Assembly (NCBI GenBank): GCA_016801845.1
Contig: CM028927.1
Span: 2,416,001-2,480,000, forward strand
Origin: Polydactylus sextarius
Taxonomy: Eukaryota; Chordata; Actinopteri; Polynemidae
Direction: 5' to 3'
DNA length: 64,000 bases
Below the pieces are notes generated by a model, which was not told the DNA's origin, did no database searches, and worked only from the letters and a program-made list of their open reading frames with translations. How positions within the stretch are numbered: the first letter of the stretch is position 1; each line of letters starts with the position of its first letter. The position numbers were made by a program, and so were the translations under genes. Positions 36,136 through 48,300 of this stretch are shown piece after piece.

Positions 36136-38586
36136 GGCTGCATCTCAAGTGCTGCCATGGTTACTGTGATCCACGTGGTTGACACATTAGAGCCGACACA
36201 GTCCCTCCCCCCTGTTGCTGCCATCCCTCTGTCTGTCTGTCTCTCTCTCTCTGTGGCCTCCCTGCGTGCCTGGCAGGGTCACAGTGCAGTCAGCTACTAC
36301 AAAAGAAGAAGCCTGTCATTGTTACAGGAAACGCAGACGCACCAAAGCTGTGCACCCCAACCCCCCCCTCCTACTCTGACACCACCACCGCTTTAATTAC
36401 ACACTCAGCCTCCAGGCCTTTAGTGCAGAGGGGAGCCTGGGAGACACACACACACACACACACACAGAGTGGACAAAACACACGGCAGTGAAATCTTGAG
36501 CTTCTCGACCGTCTTTCCTAAGTTCCTCATGTTTGTGTTTATGTGCCGACGACCTCGTCGACAAACACTCCGGCGCTGCGCATTTACCGCTCATTCAGGC
36601 CAATGTGAGCTTTTGATATCTGAACAAGGGTCATGGGAAAAGTCACTGCTTCCCTTTAAAGCACCAAGATCAAGTGAAATTTTCTCTGCACGTTTTATAA
36701 AGGGGTTTTCTCTTCTCTTTCTTCCTGCTCACTCTGCGAACACGCCGACTTGACTTCACTGAGTGCACAAGCACCATTATCTCCACACAACCATCATAGT
36801 GCTTCTATCTGTTACAGACAAGATGACAGATAGACTGAAGGAGCTCAAACTACATAACATTTAGGCCATCTGGCCTATGAAAGCACCTGTATTGACTCTA
36901 TGCTGCATTATCATGGGAATACGACATAAAAGGTCCTGTTATTGAACATGAAGACTGACAGGTGGGTGTCATTGACACCTCAGCCACCTACCCAAGGGTC
37001 CCACCTACGTCCGGGGATGGTGCCAAGCTACCAAAGGCTTCTAGCAAGTCCATAGAAAGCCTGGAGAGAAGCAGTTCCAGCCCCAGCTCAAGGTTTGCAG
37101 GGCTGCACTCAACCATAAGGGGGCACTCCCATCCCACTATGAGGGAAGAACTGGAGAAAGGAGGAGAAGCAAGGCAGGCCTCTGCCTCATACAGCAGGAG
37201 CAGCCATTACAGGGTTTCACATGAAGCACAGGCTGATGACAAACTCTGCATACACAGTTAGGACACACTACAGGTGCACCACGCACTCTGTCCCAGTCCA
37301 CACCCTGATGTAACATATGAGTTATTTAACGGGTCAATGTTTATAGTCATCGTTTAAAATTAACAAGACCAAGTTCTGATATTTCATTTCTGCAAAATGT
37401 AGGATAGGAACTAACCTGAACAGTGACAACAACAGTAGGGTGACTCAAAGCTCAGAGGCTGGGAGCACCCTGCTGGGATTAGATATCCTGTCTGGACTAT
37501 CAGTGGCACAGACACAATGTCTACTACCTCTACAGACGAGCTGGCTTCAGCTCCCCAGAGATCACCATTACACTGCTACTTTATCACCTGCAGCCACGTG
37601 GGATGGATAATAACACGGCCTAAAAAGTACAAGATGAATTGGTGAAGCAGCAAAATAGTAAGAGTCTTGTACTGTGAGGGCACAAAAAATACAATTCATT
37701 TGACACTAATCAATACTGTTCTGCTTTAACATTCCTGTGTGTTTCAGGCTCGCAGTCAAAAAGAAAATAAAGGCCAACGACGAGTCTTAATCAATAAGTG
37801 GGGAGTTCTTTTTTAAATGCTCCACATTTGCCTAATTGAGCTTCTGTGAGAGGAACAAAAAAACAGGGTGTGCAAGGCACACAAACACTGCAGCAGTCTG
37901 TGTGTAGCTAACACAGAGTGGATGCAGGGAGGAAGGGTGGTGGGTGGTGGGGGGTGTGGTCTGATTGCTGTGAATAATGGGGAGATGGTGTGTGTGTGGG
38001 GGGCCTTTTGTAGAGATCACAATAGTAGCAGGGAGTCCCAGGGCAGCGCACAGATGCCCAAGTGAGGCAGGCAGCTGCCCAGCCCGAGGTGAGGGGTGCT
38101 GGGATACGACGGGCCAAGGGGGCTCGAGGGGCTTCAGTGTGAGGCAGGGGGTGGGTGGGGGGCTGGTTGGGTGGGGAGGCTCCAGACCCCTACAGCCAGT
38201 CTGCCTGCTTTCCAGAGCAGCAACGCCCCTCCCCTCTTACTGTCACGCACACACACAGCGTGTAGGGGGCGCTAGCAAAGCAACTGATACCAACAGTGAA
38301 TTAACCAGGGAGAGGGGGGAAGAAATAATATAGAGGTTATTTCGTGGAGTGAGAGTTAATTTCATTGTGAGGTCAGTTTCATCCATCTAGGCTCAGAAGC
38401 TTGTTCCAGCGAGAGCAGGGGAAAGCAGAGGACAGACAGTGCTGCAGTCAGCCACAGTCTTTGTGCTGCAAAACTAGCTCAGCCCAGCAGAAATGGAGGC
38501 TGAGGGGAGGGGCATGGGAGAGTGTGTGTGTGTGAGTGTGAGAGTGTGTGAGTGAGCAGAGAGCAAAAGGGAGAGGGAGAGTGTTC

Positions 38587-38618
<32 letters not shown>

Positions 38619-41600
38619 CAAGCTCACAAGAGCAAAACAGGGCTCCGGGTTCTTGCAGGTTGAGAAACAATTCACTGAAGCAAATGCAAAACAACACACT
38701 TTGTCAGCAGATTGAATTTTCTCAAGTACATTAATTAAAAATCACATAGAGGAATGAAAGGGGTGAGACAGAGAGGGAAGCAAGGGAGAGAAACAGACAA
38801 GCTGGGAGGAGGGAGGGGGTGAGAGCGAGTGAGAGGCACCCTGGAATCTGAATAAGACATGCCCACACAGGAAGCAAGGGCCCCAGAATAGCAACAGGAA
38901 ACTGGCCCCGGACTCTGAATACTGTCAGCGTCAGAGCTTCGCAAAACAAGGCTGCGCTGCACAGCGTTATGAAAGCTGATTTACTGAGAGAAGAGAGAGA
39001 GAGAGAACGAGGAAGGGGAGGGGGCCGGGGCGCAGGCGAGGGAAAGAGAAAATGAGAATTTAGACAGAAAGAGGAACGAGAGAGAGGCTGAGAGATAGTA
39101 TATACAAAAACAAAAAGAAATAACACAAAGAAATAGGAAACATGCCTGCAAAAAAAACAAGAGTGCAATATTGAAAAAGGCAAGGAGGGGGTTGGGCTGA
39201 GAAGGAGAGGGAGAAAAAAAAAAAAAAAAAAAAAAGGGGGCCGGCCCTGTCAGGCTGATTGCTCCAGAGCTATGTCGCAAAAACAAGCTTAGCTGCCGCA
39301 GGAGAGCAGAGCTGGGCTGGGCTGAGCAGGGAACGGGGATTGAAGGAGGGGGGGACGGCAGAGTTGGTCAAGACTGGAATCCCTCAGTTCCAGATCAGGA
39401 GGCTCAGCACATAGCATTAAAGGTCATTAGGGGGTGGTTTTTGGGTAGCAGTGGGGTCTGTTGTTATGGAAGTGGGTGGTCTTTGCGCTTTTGCAAATGC
39501 ACGGGCTGAATTCTTGCAAGGGTGGAGTCCTGACAGGCAGTGATCTGGTGATAAATTACAAGGTGGGAGAGAAGAACCAAACCGGGACCTCCAGTTCATC
39601 AAAGAAAAACCAGCAACAAATCAGAAGAACAAAAGTCAACAGACTGCATCTAATTTAATATTAGAATTACTCCACTTAGTTCTCTTGGCTGCCACATATT
39701 ACACTTATTGTGAAAGGTTGTGAAATTTAAGTAGGGCAAAATAAAGGTACTGTCTACTCCATTACACTACAGTTAATGGGAAAATACACATCCTTGACAC
39801 AAATAAAGTACACAGCATAAATCTTTTGTTCTTCCTTCAAGATAAAACCACTCCAGCTGAAGCCTCTGATTCAGGAAGGCGAGAAGAACGAGGGAGACGG
39901 GGAGGATGGAGGACAGAAAAACAAACTCAAGCGTGAGTGTGTGACCAACATGTGACCTTCCTCTCCAGTCTGGAGCACATTCAGACACATCAGAAAAGAG
40001 GAGCACCACAACCAGTGGGCGGTCCTGAGTGGGATTAGTCCCACAGTGGAGAAAGGGTGTATAAAAGACCTGGGAGAGGACAAGGAGATTTAAAGAAGAA
40101 AAGAGAGAGCGAGAGAGAGATAGAGGAGGTTGGTGGTGGTCTGCTAGTTATTCCCATTCCCATGGGTTGACATGGAGAGGAAGTGTCACTTCCAGGGAGC
40201 ATGAAAACCTGGCAGTGACAGCAGAGACTCTGGCCTGTTTTACCTCCTGTGGAACCACGAAGGGTCTTAGTGCCTGTGTCCACTTGCATACCAAAAGGAT
40301 ATCATAATGCTTAAAAACACTGAATTTGTATTAATGATTTGTAGACTAAGCAACGTAGCATTTGTGTTGTTGGCGAAGAATAATATGAAGAATAATTCAC
40401 CAAAATATCACCGAGATCAGACACAGGACAGACTTATAAAAGACTGATTCAAATAAATAATTGTGCTAAGATTTCCGGTACTGCTCCAATAACACATGAT
40501 ACTATGTTTCCCATTATGCAACTGGATTTAAATCCACCTACTGTGCTTTGTAAGTTTCCACTTTTTCAGACTGAAAGTGATGAGCTCCGAGTTTAAAATC
40601 TTCTTTTATAAACGTCTCCAGCTGAAGCTAAAATAACCCAGATGACATCACCGGTTTAGTCATTTATTTATTTTATTTAAACTTAAGAAAACTAAAAAAA
40701 AAAAAATCCAGAGCCATGGACGGGATTATACAGCTAATTTTACAGGTTGTGTTGTAAATGTCATATTTTTTTTTATTTTTTTTTTTTTTTTAAATCAGTG
40801 ATTGTTCAGTACAAACTGAGTCAATAATGTGACATTTGATAGAGACCAGCACAAAATACCTCTCTCTCTCTCTCTCTCTCCTTCCTCTTTGCTCTTAATT
40901 CATTTCATTTCCTAGAAATTACTTTAATGTTACTGGGTCACGGGAATATTTTAAGACCATAACAAACAGCACTTTGGAGTTGTATTCAGGGGAAGTTGTG
41001 CTAGATTAACATTAACTAAATGCGCTCCCTTTCATAAGTGGAGAAAGACTTCTATGAAGACAACAGCAGCTCGGGGGAACTGACAGTGAAGTAAATACTC
41101 AGCGGTTACACTCTGTGAGCGTGTCCTGGAGCCAGGGTGAAAACAAACCAGGAACAAGCTCAACCTGCTCAGCTAGTTCCACTATTACCGCCTGTATTTT
41201 TTTCTTTTTTCTTTTTCCACCCTCCCCTTCCTCCTCCACCTCTTACCCGCGGTTCTTTTCTCGAGCTGACTGTTGCGTTCCTACCTGCGCCTTCCAGCAG
41301 GCGCTCAGCCTCCTGTACTCTTTTATTCCCACCTCAACGGCAGCCTAACAGACGCTGGCTTTTCTGCACCTGGCTCAAACAGAACCATCTGTATTCTGGA
41401 TGAGGTGATGTCTGGCTTTGTGCGAATGCAACTTAAGTAGCTAAATGGTGCTTACCCTTCAGCTGCTGCTGGAGCTGTATTCAAACATGTTTTAAGGCAG
41501 ATTAAAACAAATGTGTATCTACAAATCACTGCAGGCTGATACACAATATGCAGCCCCTTCTATCAAAATTAAACCTGTAGATCTCTGATATGTACCTCAC

Positions 41601-44600
41601 ATTCTGTCAGATGCTTTTAGTGTGGAAAAGTTCTGTGACCCAACGTAACAAAGAATTTGTTAATTTAGGTTTGTTAATTTAAGATTAGACTACACTTCCT
41701 TTATAGGAGGAAGTACATAAATATGTATGAGTACCACAACAGTGCTACACAACCACATGACCAAGCGACTGTGTTGTGTTCATCAACCCACCAATGAAAA
41801 AAAAAGCCATTTATGGAATATGTGACATGCTAATGGAGGAAATAATAAGCTTTTTGATGAGGGCAGGAACTGCTAATCAGGGTTCGGTATCATTTGAAAT
41901 TTTTTTCCGATACCAATGCCTTTGAGTTTAAATGTCAGGTCTAATATCAATGTGACTGTGACTTTGAATTAAATGACAAGAAGGGGAAGTGAAAAAAAAA
42001 AAAAAAAAGATTTCCCAATCAAAACAAATTTCCATTTCAAATTTTATTTGGCAAGTTTTTGCCAAATTAAAGGGACTAATAAAAGAAAAACAGCTTTTAG
42101 CTGATTTTTTTTTTTTTTTTGTGGCTAAAACATTGTTTTGTTAAAGGGGAGGGGATTAGAGGGAAGACGACCTTTATTTTGACGAGCTTTAAAACAATAA
42201 TGTGACTTTCGTTTATATTATTAAATGTAATTCACAGACTCACTTTCTTTTCCTTCCTTCATAAAGCAAACATAACTTTACACGCGAACTCAGAGAGACA
42301 TGTACATGACTGGTGGATTCAGGAGGTTGTATATGATTTCAGAAAGTTGAGGGAAATTGAGGGTTTGCAGCTCTGATGGAGCATCGTGACACCTTAAAGC
42401 TGCAATGGGTGTGGACAATAAAATCAATTACAAAATGTTGTTAAGCTTCTTGCAGCCTGATGCTGGCTACGCTAAAAAAAAAAAAAAAAAAAAGCTGTAT
42501 TGCCGTTTGTAAAAGAATCGGAAGAGGCCGCTTTTACTGCTAACGTCTCATGTCTTTTGTGAATTTGGATTCAGAATGCAACCAAGCTATTGTGAAAGCT
42601 ATTCAACAGGGTTTGAGTTGAGGAAAAATCGTCTTTATTTCCCTCCATCTGTGGCGTCTGGAGGCAAAACACTGGAGCATATCTATACTCATCACACCTG
42701 TAGGAGTCAATCCGCCTGTTTTGACTCAGGCTGTCAGGGTCATTACTGTCAGTTAGGGTGCTCTAATCTGTATGTGCAACACAGACATGCTGGGGGAGGA
42801 CGAGGAGGAGGAAAAAGGGCATCGGTTCATCTTCACCTTCCTCAGATTAATGGCTCTCGCAGCCAATCACACAGCACCGATAGGGAATCCCCGAGAAGTT
42901 AGGAGGGGGGAAAAAAAGAAAAGAAATAAATAAAAATAGCCCTGGCCTGGTCTGCTCGGCCAATGGCTGAGCCCGCAGAGAGTTGTATAAATAAATAAGA
43001 GAAATAAATAAAAGAGGAGGGAAACACATCCTGAGGGCATCCCCTACTGGCATAGACAGCGCTGCCTCTCATCCCTCCCTCCCCCTCAGCATCTCCCACT
43101 CCAACCAATCACTCACACCATTTGAAGTTATTTGCTTGCACTCCCTCAATCCTGTACCACCTCCCCCTCCTCCACCCACATGCTCACTCACTCTCTCTCA
43201 CACACATACACGCACACGCACGTATGTACACACACACCTCAGCGCCGACTCCACTCTCTCACTTTCATTCTCTCTCATTAATGATCTCATTTCTCACTCT
43301 CCTTCCCTGAGGCCCAGAATGAGGTTAGCTCTGCAGTCTGACCTATAAACACTGCCATGGAAACTGCAACGTGTTACAGCGAGACACCTCTTTAACAGGA
43401 AGGTTTTTTTTTTTTATATATATAAAAAAAAAACAAAAAACAAAACAAAACAAAACAAAAAATAAAAAACACAAGTGAGTAGAAACCTGCACTGCTTAAA
43501 CACGTACTCACTCCTGGCATCAGCTTGTTGTTGTGTTGTGTACTGTGTGTATTTTGAAGCCAGAGGCAGAAGAGAGGGGAAGGTGGATGTGGTCTAAATA
43601 AGGAGGATGGTAGGAGGGGTGGTGCAGAATTCTCCTCGTCACTGCTCTGAGTAATATCTATAAGGTTGCTTCAACCTAAATTTTAGTCGTTACCGTGTCA
43701 TTAATTATCCAGATGTTCGGTTAGAAATGTTGCTGAAAAAACGTGTTTGAATTACATGTACATGTCATGTCAGTAAATTAACGAGCATGTCAACAGAAAA
43801 CAGTAAACAAAACTGGAAATCTACCGTCTGAAGTCCAAAGTTCTGAATATTGATCCCTCTCTAGTAAAGCATGCAACTCCCACAGTAGTAACAGCTCTGA
43901 CGAAGTACATTTCTCTGAATAGCTTGAAAGTGTCTGCTAGTCCCTTGTGTGTACAGTCCACCCCACCACCACCACCACCAAAAAAATGTACCCCACTTTC
44001 CCTCTCACAGATTCACACTAGAAAACGTTCAGTTTGAGAAAGTGACTGGACTACTTTCGGGAGACAGGTGTTTGGACCAGTACTAGTGTGAGTCACTATT
44101 GACTAAGGTTGCCTTCATACCGACTGTTTAGTCTGAACCCATGAGCTCTTTGTCTGAATATACCCCAAACTCAACAGTTTTATTGAACCTGTAAGGAGAT
44201 CTGGTCTAAAAGTCTGTTCTAACCAGTCACCAGGCTGCTTCTGACTAACACCTGGATTCACAAATTCAAAGAGCAACTTGTATCTGTTATTCAACTAATG
44301 CTGCTAATCTCTGCATTGTCTTATCATAGTTACATATATCACCACATACCAGCCTGACAATAATTCATTGGTGATATGTTTCAATAAGGTCAAGCTCTGC
44401 TACACTGAGCATAATAATAAAAAACAGAGGGCTCACCGGCAGACTGGATGGCCGGGCCTGCATGCTGTCTTCTTGACTGCTCTTGCTGGAAGCCATGGGC
44501 TGGTTGGAAGGAGGAGCACTGGACTGGGAGCTAAATGAATCCTGGGAGATTTCCTGGTCACAAAGGACAAGAAAGATAATATAGCAAAGGTCTCGAGTCA

Positions 44601-45141
44601 CATCATCTCATGACACGACGAGCATCATCTTATATGTATATGTACATGTATACATCATACTTATGTACAGCAACACAACTATTGGCAGACGGACACACGT
44701 GACAGATGTCCACTGAGAAAATGTCAATACACTTACACCTTGAAATGATGAAGCATGATCTGAATATTTATGGCATGTGAGGAGATGTATGGCATGGCTC
44801 ACTTTGCAGCTCTAATATTCACCAAAACAAAACATAATTTGTGATGTAGTTTTTTTTTTTTTTTGTTGTTGTTGTTGTTCTGTGTTTACTATAGATTTAA
44901 CAGATAGGAGCATCTTTAATTAAGCAACAAGTCGGCTCTATATGGCTCATGTCAAAGGTTTATTCAAGGCCTTCTATAACTGTTGTGTGAAATCCTTCAT
45001 TACAGCAGTGATGAAGTGCTGCTACCGTAAAGAACATGTGTTAGCTCGAGAGTCACAGATGGGTCTGACACGGCACAGCACATCATTAGTAAGGTGTGTG
45101 ACATTACCTGTGGAGGAGGAGGGAACCTCTGATATGACGAC

Positions 45142-45174
<33 letters not shown>

Positions 45175-45187
45175 TGTTGTTGCTGTT

Positions 45188-45240
<53 letters not shown>

Positions 45241-45339
45241 AGAGGAGGTGTCTGAGAATAAGGTGATGGTTGACCCTGCTGGCCGTGACCTGGAGGTTGC
45301 TGGGCTTGGGGAGGCGGCCCTCCCGGCTGTTGCTGCTGC

Positions 45340-45374
<35 letters not shown>

Positions 45375-48300
45375 TTGTTGTTGTGGTGGTTGTTGTTGTT
45401 GTTGTTGTGGTTGTGGGGGCCCTTGCTGCTGCTGTGGAGTTTGCTGCGGTGGTGGCTGGCCTGGCCCAGGTGGTTGTGGGTAGCCAGGCTGGCCCTGAGG
45501 ACCCTGCTGACTTTGAGGACCAGGACCTTGCTGCTGTTGAGGCGGCTGCTGCTGCTGTGGCTGCTGCTGCTGCTGCTGCTGCGGAGAGGCGTAGGGTGGC
45601 TGTCCTGGTTGAGACTGTGAAGGCTGGCTATAAGGAGGCTGACCTGGAGGAGGGCCGTGGGGACCTTGAGACTGTTGGTAAGGGGGTCCTGGCTGCCCGT
45701 GTTGACCTGCGGGCTGCGATGGGTGGCCCTGCTGTGGGTAGGGAGGTCCAGAGCTGCCCTGTGGTTGGCCTGGGTATGGAGGCTGCTGCTGGCCAGGGTG
45801 AGGTGGGGGTCCATGCTGACCATAGTAGCTCTGGCTCTGTTGGCTGTAGCCACCCGGGCCCTGTTGACCATAGGATGGCATCTAGACATGAGAACAAGAG
45901 GATCAATGGTTACAACCGACTGAGCAATATGCGAGTAAATATAACCCAGCAGAGCAGAATTGCCTGAGAACATTAACAGCTTTCTCTTCAGCAAAACTAA
46001 GATTTACTACAGGTTTACTATGCTGAGCTCTCAGTGGAATATAAATCATTATCTGAATACAGGCTGTGCACTGACAGTATCCTGTCTAAAGGTCTAAAAA
46101 TATATAAAAATAACCCAATATCCAAAGTCAAATCTTTGATTTTTTTATACCATTCGGTCTCAGTGGAGTAATCAGAGCATCTCTTCATCTTACTCACAGA
46201 TTAAAAAGGAAGCCAACTGTTCTGTGTAACTGAGAAGAATGTGTTTCTCGATATAAACTGATCAGTCAAAGCGCATAAGAAAAGCCATTTAAGTGTTGGA
46301 ATTCAGCCGTGTGCGGCTTTAAATTACAGCCACGAAAATAAAAATTGAGTTTTGACTTCATCTCCTTGAACTCCAATATGGGGCTTTTCATATTCTACCC
46401 GATTCCTGCGCGCCGAAAGCCTTTCAATACACTGTTTTCGTTTCATTACCCTGAAGAAGCATGGAAGGAGAAATCACTGACCTTGTGAGGAGACGTAACT
46501 AATAAAAGAAGTAGAGGGGTGAGAAAAAAAAGCCACATGTTGTTTTGGGAGGGCTCCTTGCTACTCAAGAATTCAAGGAAAATACGAGATAGTAAAGAAT
46601 TGCCACACATTTAAAACAACATGAAGTGGCTGTATTGTATCAGTCAAAGAAAAGGGAGGGAAGCCGTTTTCTTCTCTGCAGGGCACTTATCGAGTTCACG
46701 GTCAGACACCAGGCAGGCCAGTATGAGATAATCACATCACACAATGGGCACAGGACCACAGACAGCGGACGTTGAAGAAAAGGCTTCACTCTACGGGATT
46801 CCCTGCATGTATTTCTCTGTTAAAACAGACTGGCTGGCTGAGAGAGTTCAAGAAGGGGCTTACACCTCGCTATGAGTAAGTAGCTACGGCAAACTGGATG
46901 TTTGTCGTTTTCAATTGCACAACTCTGTCAGAAATGTGCTGCCCACTGTGCCGGCAGCCACAACTGATTTTTTTTTTTTTCCCAACTTTTAAGCATGAAA
47001 ATAAACCAAACAGTGAAAAACTGATGTCCGGATTTCTGGAGCTCTGTTACAGGAAGAGCTTTTTTTCAGTCCATTTGGGGGTTTCAGAGTAAAATGATGC
47101 TAAAATTTAGTTTGGCTGGATCTCCATTTGTTTTTGCTGATTATCTATGATCCAGGACATGCTCCTGTCTAAAACACAGACGGTCTTGTGCCAGGCTATT
47201 TCTTGGATCCAGTTTTGTTGGCATTCCAAAAGGATAATATGTCTCCAGTGGCATAAATTTCACAGACAATTTCACCTTTTTCTAGAATCTAACCTTCCTC
47301 TTCAGACCGGACTGATTACACCCTAATGGATCCAGATCATGACCACTTACTATCCAACAGGAGCTGGTTTTGAACCCTTGTAAAGTTTTCTCAACTTTCT
47401 GTGCAATGTCCAATGAAACGGCTCTGAAAGGTCAATTTTATTTAGTGAATGCTTGCATGTCCACCATTCCTGCCACGTTGAGTCACTTACTGGATAAACA
47501 TACTGGTGCCTGGACTAACAGGAAATCTAAAAAACTGATTAACGTTTAGCCTGGACTTCAAACTGTGTACTGCATCACAACGATGTACCAGAGAAATTCT
47601 TAATGGTCCTGTGAAATGTGTAATGTCCTCTGTTTGGACAAGAGGCTTTTCATTTCACATAACATTAGATCTATCTGGTTTACAATCTTTACTAATACAG
47701 GCTGTTACAATCTAAACAGTAGTTTATTATCTGACTTTACATCCTCATTACAGTAGCCGGTGACTTGGTATTAAGTGATTTCAACACTCGATTTCAGATA
47801 AGCATAACTATGACATAATGCCTGATGACATGAAGCAATCTTTTAACCTTGGCCAACATGGTTCTGTTCCCAGATATAACCCTGGTCAAACGCTGCACTG
47901 AACTCTTGAACCCATACTGACAACACCCACATCTCTCCTCAAGATTATAGTTTATTCATACAATATAAAGACTACCTGTTCTTGTTTTTCTGACTATCCC
48001 GATCAAGTTTTATTGCTTTGCAAACAAGAAATCTTCTAATGTGCAGATGTTAATCTCAGTCAAGACGGGAGGTGTCAGAATCAAATGATGATCAAAGATG
48101 TCTCACCATTAAGGTACAAAGTGGTAGAGGGAGGAAAAGTTATCTAAGTTGAACAGTTACTGACCTGCTGTCCATACTGCATGGCACCCATGGTGCCGGG
48201 TGTTCGTCCCTGCATCCCCATAGGGTACCTCTGAGGCCCAGGAGGTCCGTATCCTTGGCCTGGGTAAGAGCCTCCCTGCTGGGGTCCAGGACCAGTGGGA

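Larger units (their letters stand above)
30983..44436 (-). other. arid1a intron 4, 13.5 kb
   Basis: No nested gene is supported. It is rich in simple sequence: GT at 31278-31300, a 75-nt pure purine run at 32271-32345, TA at 34638-34666, purine tracts near 34870-34920 and 36060-36133, GT at 38587-38612, a G-rich block at 38128-38180, and A/T runs near 40690-40795 and 43406-43470. A 99-codon + strand frame at 36962-37261 has ordinary length for chance. Confidence 0.6.

Noticed and set aside
36962..37261. 99-codon + strand frame in arid1a intron 4 with coding-like Ser/Arg composition
   Set aside because: Opens directly after a stop with GTG rather than ATG, and lacks supporting splice sites or known similarity; this length is common by chance.
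44942..45967. 341-codon + strand open frame rich in Val/Ala/Leu
   Set aside because: It is the antisense shadow of the CAG/CAA repeats in arid1a exon 3, which read as Val, Ala or Leu runs on the other strand.
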